DNA of 64,000 bases, taken from Amphimallon solstitiale (taxonomy: Eukaryota; Arthropoda; Insecta; Coleoptera; Scarabaeidae). The first letter of the stretch is position 1, and each line of letters opens with the position of its first letter. The notes under the pieces are model-generated. The model saw nothing but the letters and a program-made list of their open reading frames with translations. It had not been told where the DNA came from and did no database searches. Of the stretch, positions 33,799-44,411 are shown one piece after another. The DNA lies in contig OY720681.1 of assembly GCA_963170755.1 (NCBI GenBank), forward strand, positions 118,305,394-118,369,393. Direction: 5' to 3'. The translations under genes and the position numbers were made by a program.

Positions 33799-34548
33799 TG
33801 GATTACCTACATGTAAGGATCTTAATCACTTCACCAATGAAGTACTTGCAGAAAATGTTTAGCTATCGGATTGCTAGTGGTGTTCATTATGGAAGTCCAA
33901 ATATATATATTCTTCGTTTGCATGCAAGGATGTTAATCACATGACTAATGAGACATGCAGATTCAAGACATATAAAGCCTGAAATTATATTGGGAAGGCA
34001 ATTACTAATTCCAGTTAGAATTTTTAGCTCAAAATATTAGAGGTGTTATTGAAAACTTTTAACTATTGGATTGATGGCGGTGTTAATTATGGAAATATAA
34101 CCTTAGCAGTGTACATATACAGTTGAAAGTTAATCTGAATTTACATAAGCTTTCGGTAGTGTTCTCACATAAGAGTTGGAAATATTGAAAGGTGGAAGGC
34201 GGTCAAATAGTGTGAATTAATAATGATTCTGTTTAAATTTAATTCGAATATTGTGTAAAAGCAATGGACTATTTGGCCAAAAACTTGCAACGTGTTGACA
34301 GTAATTACTAGCTTGACGAAGAAGTTATTTTATTTTAATTAAAACACTTCCTATTTCTATTACTGTTATATTTATTGTTTATATATGCAAAAGATTTGCC
34401 ATATTGTGGGGCTTATCTTTTCTTTGCAAAAACGCCCTAATAATTGCGCCAATAGGGAGCTTGGTATTGCTTAAGGTTTGATGTTGTAATGAACATTCAA
34501 ATATTCGAGTAATATTTTTTTTAGCTTTAGATTTTCTTCTAATTTTAG
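33799..34548. other. Intergenic or intronic stretch before the candidate exon
   Basis: AT-rich with no supportable gene. Two short related segments (about 33840-33910 and 34040-34100, each with TAGCTATCGGATTG/TAACTATTGGATTG and GGTGTTAATTATGGAA-like strings) suggest an old local duplication. Confidence 0.4.
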
Positions 34549-34633
34549 GACCTGACAGTAACGGATGATACAGTGCTGGAGGAACACAGCGAGGATCCAA
34601 CTCTGGTACAAATGCGGTTGATAGGTGATGGAG
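34549..34633 (+). CDS. Candidate internal coding exon of an unidentified host gene
   Basis: A pyrimidine-rich tract ending in TTTTAG (AG at 34547-34548) precedes 85 nt that end at a consensus donor GAG|GTAAGT (34634). Only one of the three plus-strand frames is open: it reads DLTVTDDTVLEEHSEDPTLV and continues QMRLIGDG, entering in phase 0 and leaving one base over. The exon is markedly more GC-rich and codon-like than its surroundings. The peptide is acidic and not transposon-like. I cannot name the gene. If real, the neighbouring tens of kilobases are intron. A minus-strand 91-codon frame covers the same DNA but has no splice support. Confidence 0.55.
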
Positions 34634-35827
34634 GTAAGTAATTTGCATAGACATTTTTCTTATACGGACAATTAAATTGCATTAATTAAAGCCATTAGAG
34701 TTTAAGGTATTTATGTTATTTTTTGCATGATTAATGAAAATTATATTTATATTTAGTAAAACTTGAAACATCGAAATGATGGATGTTTGTGTTTTTGTGA
34801 CACTTGAACGTTGTTAAGATACCTACATAGTTGGCTTTGTAGTAAAGTTTATAAGTTGTTATTTTTATGACAAAATGGTAAGAAACATTTTAGTTATCTG
34901 AACCAGTAAATGTAACTTACCTTGACATCTTGTGGTTAGAGGTTCTATGATTTCAATATTATTATTACTGTCTGTGTTATTACTGCTGTGTTTACACGGT
35001 CAAATAAATTCAGGAATAAATTGTCGTCAATTTTCTAGGGAAATATAGTAAGATTTTAGTTTAAAATACATGCCAACTTTCGCATTGTGAACCTTTTGCC
35101 TCGTGAATACTTTTTTATTTTAAAAAAAATTGATAAAGTTAGTGAAATCAGTCGTATTTGTAAAGAAATATTAGCTGTGGAGGTGCAAGTCAATTTATTC
35201 CATAAATAAAAAAAAGTACATGATACTAAGGCGAGAAAATGAAGCATGGACTGCAAATTGAAAATTTAAATTATTATATACTTGGAACTACTTAGGAACG
35301 ACCTAGGAAAAATTCTAAAATGGATTCAACTTTATGACGAGAACGAAATAATTATGTATAGGTACTAACTATACTTATAGGTGTTATTAATATAATAATT
35401 TCGAAGCATATGTGACGATGGGTTTTCAAGTTAAATAGGACCATACCATATATACAAATACATGTTCTCTTTCAGGTTTCCGCAGGTAGTAGTAAGTTGT
35501 CACTGGACTACCGGTTTTCTTCCGCGTTTCCAAAATATAACTAGGACACATAATAAGATTGTAAGTAACTAAAAAAGTGGAGTATTCCACCTCATTAATG
35601 AACTTAATAACGGCAAGATGATTATAATAATTGTTTGTAAAGATCTGAGTGTTAAACTGTGAAGGTAAAATGGAATAAAAAATTTGGCAAAGATTGCTCT
35701 TACCGATCAAATGGCTGTATGTATGACTAATTTCAGACCAAAGAAGAATAAAAGACAAGTATTTTGTGTTCTTTATTTGTTAAGGCCGTTAATGAATTAT
35801 GTAATTCGTAGATCTATAAAAATATAT
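34634..35827. other. Stretch downstream of the candidate exon, nothing recognised
   Basis: If the exon is real this is its downstream intron. It is AT-rich, with no repeat family and no credible ORF (the 110-codon minus frame at 35426-35758 shows no domain). Confidence 0.4.
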
Positions 35828-35867
35828 TGTAACGAAACCAGCAGACATTCGAGCGACAATAAAAAAA

Positions 35868-36790
35868 TGAGGTGTGGCCACCACACGACTTTCTTATACG
35901 TATGAGCGTTTCAAACTATACAATTTTAAGAATTTTTTTATACAAAACTTATCCAAACTCCTATTCTAAGTTATTTCATTCTCTTAATAAATCGCTATAG
36001 AATGCATACTTTGCAAGATATTCGAAGAAAAGTGCTACTCGCTAAGAATAAAAGTGCTACTTCCGGTCCGAATTTTGAAATTTCATGTATACAAAAAATA
36101 TTGCAAATCCAATTCTAAATACTTTTGTACTCTTAATAAATATATATAGAATGCATAATTTACGACATATTTGCAAAAAATCGTTATTCGGTAAGAGTAA
36201 AAGTGATACTTCCGGTCCGAATTTTGACATTTTTTTTATATAAAAGATATTGGAAATTAAGTTCTAAATACCTTTATATTCGTAGCGTACCTGTCTAAAA
36301 AGCATGACTTGCAAAATATTAGCAAAAAACTGATTTTCGATAAGAGTAAAAGACCTACTTCCGGTAGGAATTTCCAAAAACTTTATTAATACAATTTTTC
36401 TAAAATTTAATTTTGAGTACATTTGAATTCTTTATAAATTTGTTTAAACTTAGTAATTGACGAAATATTTGAAAAATTCGATTTTTTCACTGAAGTAAAC
36501 TACTACTTCCGGTCTGCCGATTTTGCTCAAAATCTAATCAGTTCTCAAGAGGGATATTATATTCGTAAATACAAAATTTGGAATTGATATCTACAGCGGT
36601 TTGACCGCTATCGTGGTCACACACACACAGACAGACACACAGACACACACACACACACACAGACACACAGACATTTTTTAAAAACCACTTTTTTGGTATC
36701 AGGGGACCTCAAAACGTGGACATCTGCAAAAATCTCGAGGTCGAAAATTTTCATCATCACAATACTTCCTTATACTACGTATAAGAAAGT
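35868..36790 (-). mobile_element. HINE-like repeat, copy 2 (first of a head-to-tail pair)
   Basis: 923 bp with the same edges as the copy at 10375: TGAGGTGTGGCCACCACACG then ACTTTCTTATACGTA at the left, and ACGTATAAGAAAGT at the right. CTTCCGGT motifs lie at 36060, 36209, 36358 and 36506, spacings 149, 149 and 148. A CA/GACA microsatellite spans about 36618-36672. The left edge abuts the A-run of the gypsy LTR. Confidence 0.75.
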
Positions 36791-36797
36791 AAAAAAA

Positions 36798-37581
36798 TGA
36801 GGTGTGGCCACCACACGACTTTCTTATACGTATAAGCGTTTTAAATTATAGAATTTTAAGAATTTTTCTTTACAAAAATTATTCAAAATCCTATTCTAAG
36901 TACTTCTATTCTCTTAATAAATCTCTATAGAATGCATACTTTGCAAGATATTATCAAAAAAGTGCTCCTCGCTAAGAGTACTAAAAGTGCTACTTCCGGT
37001 CCGAATTTTAAAATTTCATATATACAAAAAATATTGCAAATCCAGTTTTAAATACTTTTGTACTCTTGATAAATATATATAGAATGCATAACTTACGACA
37101 TATTTGCAAAAAATCGCTATTCGATAAAAGTAAAAGTGGCACTTCCGGTCTGAATTTTGAATTTTTTTTTATACAAAAGATATTGAAAATTATATTCTAA
37201 ATACTTTTATACCCGTAACGTACTTGTCTAAAAAGCATGATTTGCGAAATATTCGCAAAAAACTGATTTTCGATAAGAGTAAAAGACCTACTTCCGGTAG
37301 GAATTTCGAAAAACTTTTTAAATAAAATTATTCTCAATTTTAATTCTAAGTATATATGAATTCTTTATAAATTTGTTTAAATTTAGTAGTTGACGAAATA
37401 TTGGAAAAATTCGATTTTTTCGCTGAAGTAAACTGCTACTTCCGGTCTACCGATTTTACTGAAAAACTAATCAGATCTCAAGAGGGAGATTACACACGTA
37501 AATACAAAATTTGAAATTGATACCTACAGCGGTTTGACCGCTATCGTGGTCACACACACACACAGAGACACACACACACAG

Positions 37582-37613
<32 letters not shown>

Positions 37614-37745
37614 ACACACAGACAGACATTTTTTAAAAACCACTTTTTTGGTATCAGGGGACTTCAAAACGTGGACATCTGCAAAAATCTCGAGGTCGAA
37701 AATTTTCATCATCACAATACTTCCTTATACTACGTATAAGAAAGT
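36798..37745 (-). mobile_element. HINE-like repeat, copy 3 (second of a head-to-tail pair)
   Basis: 948 bp, separated from copy 2 by exactly seven A's. CTTCCGGT motifs lie at 36993, 37142, 37291 and 37439, spacings 149, 149 and 148. A CA microsatellite occupies about 37553-37627. The 63- and 74-codon frames across this end are readings of the CA repeat, not genes. The element ends TATAAGAAAGT followed by AAAA and the resumed gypsy LTR. Confidence 0.75.
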
Positions 37746-37820
37746 AAAAGGGTTGTAAATCATCTCGGCGCGACGTATAAAAACGATATGTAAACAAGTC
37801 GTAAATATATCATCTCACAG

Positions 37821-38249
37821 ATGTCAGATGCCATCGAAGCCGTAGAACAGAAAGTTGAGGAGCGCGTGTTCGGAATGGGGGACGAGTTTGGGGTTCAGCT
37901 TCAGTTGCCAGCGATGAACGACTGCGGTCCCCATGACATCTCAAGCGGAAGCCTGGAGATTGCCCGAACAGCGAAGGCAAAGGTAAAACCTCCCACCTTC
38001 GATGGAAAGACGTCATGGATGACGTACCGGAAACAATTCGAAGCCGCTGCAGGAGCAAATGGGTGGATGTCCCCGAAGAAAGCTACTGCCCTGATTGTGT
38101 CATTAAGAGGACAGGCCAGTGATGTTCTGCAGACCTTACTTCCGGAAGAGTGTCAAGACTACCTTAAATCAATCAAGCGTCTTAAGATGAAGTGGGCATG
38201 TACACGTGGGACAGGTAGTCCGACGATTAGTGAATCAGGTGCAACCTAA
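37821..38249 (+). pseudogene. Gypsy gag fragment
   Basis: The 142-codon frame contains KPPTFDGKTSW, YRKQFEAAA and ALIVSLRGQASDVLQTL, a capsid N-terminal pattern widespread in insect gypsy Gags. It then breaks, and around 38255-38330 the reading continues in other frames with a Cys-Trp-Asn start and GHAHSKC, the remains of a CCHC zinc knuckle interrupted by a run of GGAAAT/GGAGAT units (about 38274-38300). The first codons overlap the end of the surviving 5' LTR fragment, marking a deletion junction near 37823. Confidence 0.8.
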
Positions 38250-38317
38250 GAGAAGAGCGCTCCGATGCTGGAATTGGAAATGGAAATGGAGATGGAAATG
38301 GGCCATGCGCATAGTAA

Positions 38318-39424
38318 ATGCAGGAAGAAGCCCAAGAAAACCATAGCGGAGCAGCGAAAATGAAACAGGTCGATGAGAAGAGGCAGTCGTCGACGCAGTA
38401 TCGTGGATCCTCAAAACCAATAGCGCAAATTGCATCTGTGCAACACCAAAACGCTGATGCTGTTGCAAGCAGACAACGTCCAGAAGACTGCAGGCATAGT
38501 AACCGACTAGAAGAAAAATCGGCCAACACATTCGGAACAACCGTGTTTGACGATCAGTGGCAACCTGACAATTTGCGGATCGGTCAAGAAGCTGATGAAG
38601 ACCTTGGTTCATTGATGGTTTGGAAAGGTACTGGTCGCGGACCGGCTTGTCAAAAAGTAGCTCCTCGCTTACAGGGACTGGAATCCTTCTGGGCTCAATG
38701 GGACTCTCTGAAGGTAGAGGATGATCTACTCAAGTCTGTTGTGGCGAACCCAAATGGAGAAGACTACGTCAGCGGATCCAGACGAAGGTTGGAGGATGCC
38801 CACTAGCGAGTACGCCATCATACTCAGGATGCCAGCGACAGGACGAAGAATCGTTACCACGTGCAAGCCGACAGAGGTGGTTACCGAGAAGTGGACCTTG
38901 TTTGGTTATATAGTCCTCAGCGTCGCCGAGGCCTGTCCCCAAAGCTCCAACAATACTGGGAGGGACCATGCGAAATACTTGAGCAAATAGATGACGTCGT
39001 TTATCGCATGAGACTAACATCCCATAGCGAGCCAGGGGTGGCGCGTTTCAACCAATTGGCCCATACCATGGACGTGATGGCGGTGAAGTGGCGGATGTGC
39101 GACAAATTGCCGGAAAACCTAGAGAGCCAGCTTATGGGAATCCCTTGTCGATTTACGAGGACGAGCACTCGAGCAAAAGGTAAGGAGGCTGGCAATTCCG
39201 AAACTGGGCTGCGGATTAGACCGTTTAGAATGGAGAACAGTAAGAAAGATGCTGGAAGTAGTGTTTCGGTATGCTGGTATGGAAATGGTCGTGTGCGGCT
39301 GTCGGCCCAATCAGCCCGTTGTGCAGCCTGGGACGGTGGATTGCCATTTCCACAAAACGGCTGGGTGCATCCGTGGGTCCCGGTGTGGATTTCGTCATCC
39401 GCCATCAACAAGAACATGGAATAG
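38318..39424 (+). pseudogene. Gypsy pol remnant (RNase H-integrase linker and integrase C-terminus)
   Basis: Two segments share one frame, separated by a TAG at 38804-38806. The first contains EADEDLGSLMVWK and LESFWAQWDSL, the linker preceding the integrase zinc finger in related elements. The second contains VDLVWLYSPQRRRGLSPKLQ, WEGPCEILEQIDDVVYRMR, a GPY/F-type integrase C-terminal domain, followed by a Pro/Arg-rich region. Protease, reverse transcriptase, RNase H and integrase catalytic core are missing, so the copy is dead. Composition is clearly more GC-rich than the flanks, as in the gag fragment. Confidence 0.8.
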
Positions 39425-39451
39425 CGTGTTTCGGGACGAAACGCAGTTTTT

Positions 39452-39460
39452 AAGAAGGGG
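39452..39460 (+). promoter_or_regulatory. Polypurine tract of the decayed gypsy element
   Basis: AAGAAGGGGG followed by CAA directly precedes the 3' LTR start TGTAACG at 39465, the expected plus-strand primer position. Confidence 0.75.
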
Positions 39461-39464
39461 GCAA

Positions 39465-39920
39465 TGTAACGAAACCAACAGACATTCGAGCGACAATAAA
39501 AAAAAAGGTTGTAAATCATCTCGGCGCGACGTATAAAAACGATATGTAAACAAGTCGTAAATATATCATCTTACAGATGTACGGCAAGCAAGGAAGAGTC
39601 CAGATTTCCTCTGGTATATTACCGAATTTACTGGTACTTTTCGAGAACTTTTCATGCAGATATATATATGGGGATTCATTGCGGGAGAAGTAATTGCGGA
39701 TTAATTCCGGAATAAGGAAGTCCGTAAGAAGTAGCCGACGCGCGTAGAAATAAATATATAGAAATAAATAAATACAAGTGTTAAATTAAATTGTAGTAGT
39801 TTAAGTGTGATACTTTAGTTATATATTTTATATTGTAAATAATTTTATGTTACATAAATATACAGACTGTTTTAAATAAATAATTGCACGAGTTGTTTAT
39901 TGGAACCCGAAAACGTTACA
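39465..39920 (+). repeat. 3' LTR of the decayed gypsy element (456 bp)
   Basis: Begins TGTAACGAAACC and ends AACCCGAAAACGTTACA. It contains the uninterrupted version of the site (nine A's at 39498-39506 followed by GGTTGTAAATC) into which the HINE-like pair inserted in the other LTR. It contains ACGTATAAAAACG (TATA-like) near 39530 and is related to the solo LTR at 49995-50490. Confidence 0.88.
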
Positions 39921-40303
39921 ATATCAATGTTGTGGAATATTTAATTGAAGGAACAACAACCTTTTGTCTTGTTCTCTCTCTTCAGCTTATACCTCGAATT
40001 TCTACACGTTCTCTGGTATACATATTGCTGTGACCTCCACATTATTGAAATAATAATACTAAGAATTAGTTTAGTTATTGAAAAAGAACACTAATTTTAT
40101 TTTTAAAATCGTATATTTAAGATTTTAAGCATTAGTAATAGTAAGTAAGATGGGTTGCCAACATTTAAGGGCAATGCTATTATCAAAAATATATACGTTA
40201 TGGTATATACTAAGTTAAATAAGTACTAATATTACGCATAAGACAAACACAAAATAAATCAATGCACACTATAATTTGTAGAAAAGACAAGCACGAGATA
40301 TGA

Positions 40304-40543
40304 TTTGAATACAAAAATACAGAACCTAGTTTCGCACAAGGTGTTAGAACAGCTTTAAACATTTTAAGAAATGGACCATTATTCAAAAGTAAAAAGGTAT
40401 TGAGAGTAAATAACAGAAAAAGAGTTATGTTAAAAGATGGAACTATAAAGAGGGTAAATCATTTAAATGCCATTATGTTATATGAGCAAGGTAATATCAG
40501 GTGTGCTCGGGAAGAGAACACAACATTAAATCAATCAATGTGA
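40304..40543 (+). CDS. Unrecognised 79-codon open frame (possible exon or relic)
   Basis: Open between a TGA at 40301 and a TGA at 40541, without an early ATG. It reads FEYKNTEPSFAQGVRTALNI, later RKRVMLKDGTIKRVNHLNAI and LYEQGNIRCA. Basic and not low complexity. A loosely similar pattern (basic strand, then xxNG/KDG, then a tyrosine-containing strand) appears in the ORF 330 bp downstream. I do not recognise it. Confidence 0.2.
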   Translation, partial: FEYKNTEPSFAQGVRTALNILRNGPLFKSKKVLRVNNRKRVMLKDGTIKRVNHLNAIMLYEQGNIRCAREENTTLNQSM

Positions 40544-40876
40544 ATTTAAATATAAATAATGGTACCAATTCATAAGAAAGTTTTTAATAATAAAACTTAA
40601 AATATAGTAAATACCTGTAACTTATAAATAAATGTGTTAAAATCATATAAATCAAAATATTTCTGGTGCGAAGTGACAGATCGTAAATAAGAATGTTTTA
40701 TGTAAATAGTAACAGCATGAATTAAAAATACACTTGTTAGTTCTTGTATGTATAACACAAGGGCTTCAAAGACAACGGAAACGGTCATGTGTGGTTTAAA
40801 AACCTGCAAAAGAAAAATACAGTGTCAATATTGTTCACTGCATTCTCCAAATCAACGTATTACCTGAAGAGAGAGC

Positions 40877-41098
40877 TTGGATAGAAATTGGCGACGTGTG
40901 ACGGAAACAACCAATCTTCGCAATGCGGGCTCCGCAAGAAAAATTCCTGTTGTTTATAACGTCTTTCCCATACTACCAAATCGAAGAATTTCTAAAGGAA
41001 AAATAAGAATAACATTAGTTAATGGAAAAAGGAAGTATATAACAAACGATGAAAAAGGCAATGCATTCATATACAAGTACAATGAAGGACTATACTGA
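40877..41098 (+). CDS. Unrecognised 73-codon open frame (possible exon or relic)
   Basis: Open from a TTG codon to TGA at 41096-41098. It contains SARKIPVVYNVFPILPNRR and KGKIRITLVNGKRKYITNDE. It looks beta-strand rich and basic. There is no signal peptide or membrane segment. It may be the 3' exon of a small gene, or decayed transposon sequence. Confidence 0.22.
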   Translation: MDRNWRRVTETTNLRNAGSARKIPVVYNVFPILPNRRISKGKIRITLVNGKRKYITNDEKGNAFIYKYNEGLY

Positions 41099-41645
41099 AG
41101 AGAAAGAAAAGAAAGTTGGTGAAAAGCAATAATAACAAACAGTTCGAGTCGTCGCCATTAGTGTGTAAGCTGTCAAGACGATATGCGCGTATTGGTGCGA
41201 ATATGACAACTTGAAGAAAACGAAAAAGAAAGATTTTATCACGAACGTTTTAAAATCAATGCCAACCGAAAATTTAATTAGATAACAGAGGCGCTACAAA
41301 TTGTCGATAGTCTTTTGTTTCAGTACATAAGGCGAAAACAAGAATAGACTTGTCGAAGATGAACTTTATTCAAGCAGTAAAGACGTTAATTTTGGAAATG
41401 AATAAAATTTTTGAGATAGCGGAAGTGAAAGTAGGGGTTTATATGCACTACTTATCATCTCACGATTTGAGAATCTGTATTAAGAATTAGATTTTTATTT
41501 TATTTCATTTCCTTTAAAACAAATTCATTCAATTAATTTTTATTTTTATTATTTTAATTTTTAAGATGGAGGACATCAATAAGAATGAATTTGATAAAAT
41601 GTACGATGATATGAAGTAAGTTATAAGATAAATAATTCAATTTAG

Positions 41646-42060
41646 GTATAGTTAATGGTGCTAAACATGCTGAAGGTACTATGTGAAAATATTTGCCTTT
41701 AGTAAATCGTTGGGCATCATTAATTAGATGAATATTTCTTGTTTAATAATAATAATAATTCGTTATTTTAAAATAATAAAAGGATAGTTAATGGTGTTAG
41801 ACGTGCTGAAGGTACTATGTGAAAATATTTGCCTTTAGTAAATCGTTGGGCATCATTAATTATTATATAGTCATTTAATTTAGTAATTCAAATAATATCA
41901 ATACAAATAAACAGGGATGTTTTTTTTTATGGGCAGGTGCTAAGCTGCTAGAGGTACAATGTGGGAATCTTTACAGCTAGCAATTAATATAGGCCAGTTT
42001 TCAGAGCATTCAGGTTGCAAGGTTCTAGTTTACCAAGGCACTATGTGAAAATGTATGTTT
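41646..42060 (+). repeat. Tandem repeat, ~137-bp unit, two good and two degenerate copies
   Basis: GGTACTATGTGAAAATATTT followed by GCCTTTAGTAAATCGTTGGGCATCATTAATTA occurs in copies starting near 41646 and 41783. Weaker copies (GAGGTACAATGTGGGAATCT at about 41949, AAGGCACTATGTGAAAATGT at about 42035) follow. Confidence 0.75.
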
Positions 42061-42069
42061 TTGGTGAAA

Positions 42070-43639
42070 TAGAATCGGCTTCGTATTAATAAACAAATTA
42101 TCAAGAATTAATAATTTTTCTTTATTTAAAGGAACAAGATAATTATTCTTTCAACCATTATTATAGATAAATAAGTATTACACAAGCATTATAACTCTAA
42201 AAATGAGTATAAATCTTTTTTCCCCTTTCTCTTTATTTTGTAAAACAAAAATAATAGATACAGTGTGGCAATGTTATTTACGATTGGCATTTTTTAAAAA
42301 GAAAAATTTAAAAATAATTTTTATATGAGATTTAGACATTTCATTTAATTTTTAACCTTATCCCAAAGAAAACTAAATAAGAAGTGTACCAGAACATAAG
42401 AAGTAAATCACTGCAAGAACTCAAAAGAACATAAATAAGAAATTTGTGCTGTTAAGGAACAAGCTTATAAATAGATTCATCAGCATTGTTGCAGCTACAG
42501 CAATATGTATTTTGTTTGTATGCTACTAATTCTTATTTAATTCACTGTATATCACGCACAATTGATTCTTAGAATGCGAGCCATGCGTCACACAAATATG
42601 TTCAATTAGAAAGGTCACGTTCAGTTTTATTTAATTTAATTCAAGCATAACGATGACGTGTTATTTTGCCTTCTTACGAACTAGTTTTCTTCAGTCTCTA
42701 TTACCACTATCATTTATGTTTGCGCCAGACATGTTTATGTATGTAATTGCTTTGTCCTCGTTTAATATCGCATCTATTTTATATTCAGGTCAGAATGTTT
42801 TATGAACAAATTAAATATGCATTATTTAATTTTAAAAGGATAACAAGTTCATTCAACGTGAAGTAGAGTACATATAATTTAGTCGTAATGAAAATAACAA
42901 CAATTGATTAAGGACATTGCAGTACAAATGATAGAGAAATTATGGAGCAACATAGCTTTGCATTACCTGTTTTGGAGTTTGATCGTTGTAACGCACGCTA
43001 TTGGTACTTGACAACATTGGTAAATACACAGTTAATATCAATATATATTATATTAAGTACAATAAATATTCATTAAATTCATATTGCGTGACTGTAATTC
43101 CATAATTTTAATTTTAACGGTATATTATGTATGTAGATATATTATTAAAATTGACTATGTTAAATAGGGAGTCCTGTGTAAGTTGACGATGCATGAAATG
43201 CTGTAAAATCAGTGAATATTTTATTATATAAATTTGGGATAGTTATGTAATATTACAAAGCGGAAGACAATATGGTAAGTGTATATGGAAAAGGATTTGA
43301 AATCAAAATTGTAAGCAAGCACAAGGTGGAGACAGAATATTCGACAGGTATAATACTTGTGTGGTCCAATGAGAATAGCGGGCAAACACTTACTACTAGT
43401 AGTACTGGACGTAGAAGGTTCGAATTTACCGCACGGAATATTTAATTTAAGTCTATTTCTTAGGTTTGTACCCCACCAGCCTTCCTAAGCTGTTTAGGAC
43501 GTAAATCAAAAGTGCTACTCTCTAATTACAGAGAGGTGAAGCTGCGAAAGGGTGGAAAACTTTACACAAATTAGACACTAGATGGCTCCAGTGATTTTGG
43601 ACACGGTAATGAAGCTTGAACAGCTTACTTTTGCAATTC
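42070..43639. other. Intergenic stretch, nothing recognised
   Basis: AT-rich without ORF, repeat family or RNA gene that I can support. Confidence 0.4.
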
Positions 43640-44300
43640 GATTGCCTTACGTTATTATATGCTGATGACATCAAATTCTATGCTGAAATTGTACCCCAGA
43701 CGATACAGAAAAATTACAACACAATCTGGAAAAAATTGATAATAGGTGCAACTGTTACAACCTTAAACTAAATATTAATAAATGCAGCATACTTACTTTT
43801 AGCCGTTGCCCTTCGCCCTTCATCTTCGCATACAATGTGAATGGCTGCGCCTTACAACGTGAGACAGAACATAGGGATCTGGGAATAGGAATAGTTTTTG
43901 TTGAAACCTGACTTTTATGGCATATATAATTAGAGTTTGTTCTGAGGCCTTCAGGGCTGTTGGTTTTGTGATGCGTATCTCTACTTACTCTTCTAACACT
44001 GACCTACTCAAATCTTTATTTGTTCTTATGTTTTAATTAAATAGAATTCTTTATATGCCCGTCAATTATTAAACCTTGATGAACCGTGGATTTCTAAAGT
44101 GTATGTCTTACATAATTGATGGAATATATCCTAATAGGGACACGCTACAATCAAATTCAAGGAAGCGACATAACATAATTTCTCTAACCAACAGAAGAAA
44201 TGCACTATATGCGAACTTCTTAAGCCAGTCGTGATAAAATCAAATCGGTTGTCCATATACGAGGATGTACGCAAAAGAAACAGAACTGATGTGAAGTATT
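43640..44300 (+). pseudogene. LINE reverse-transcriptase relic (Jockey-like)
   Basis: The plus strand reads LLYADDIKFYAEI at about 43655 (catalytic Asp pair), then NLEKIDNRCNCYNLKLNINK with CSILTFSR, the classical post-YADD segment. RTEHRDLGIG-like sequence follows. After frame changes, CSEAFRAVGFV, TNRRNALYANF and other C-terminal motifs are seen to about 44290. Multiple stops and frameshifts make it a relic. The 5' part of the ORF and the 3' tail are not recognisable. Confidence 0.75.
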
Positions 44301-44411
44301 TGTAGTACTGCGTTCTGCCGTTAGGGACGTACAGAGTTACCATTCCTTCACTCTTGAAATGTTAAAAACGGCCTACAAGGAGGATTCTATTGGGAAAACT
44401 CAAGTGTATTC

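Larger units (their letters stand above)
35828..39920 (+). mobile_element. Decayed Ty3/gypsy element with internal deletions, split by nested repeats
   Basis: The element starts TGTAACGAAACCA at 35828 and ends CCCGAAAACGTTACA at 39920, flanked by the 4-bp duplication ATAT (35824-35827 and 39921-39924). The 5' LTR is represented only by its first ~40 bp and a further ~78 bp (37746-37823), separated by two HINE-like copies. The join then passes straight into gag, so the rest of the 5' LTR and the primer-binding site are deleted. gag, a piece of pol between RNase H and integrase, and the integrase C-terminus remain. The 3' LTR is complete. Confidence 0.85.
39925..41645. other. Intergenic stretch with two short unrecognised ORFs
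   Basis: Apart from the open frames at 40304-40543 and 40877-41098, nothing was recognised. The sequence is AT-rich, and 41260-41540 holds no motif. Confidence 0.4.

Noticed and set aside
34379..34654. 91-codon minus-strand ORF over the candidate exon
   Set aside because: The plus-strand exon has splice signals and an acidic, balanced peptide; the minus frame has neither support nor a domain.
37524..37758. 63- and 74-codon open frames on both strands rich in Cys-Val or Thr-His repeats
   Set aside because: They are translations of the CA microsatellite within the HINE-like element, not genes.
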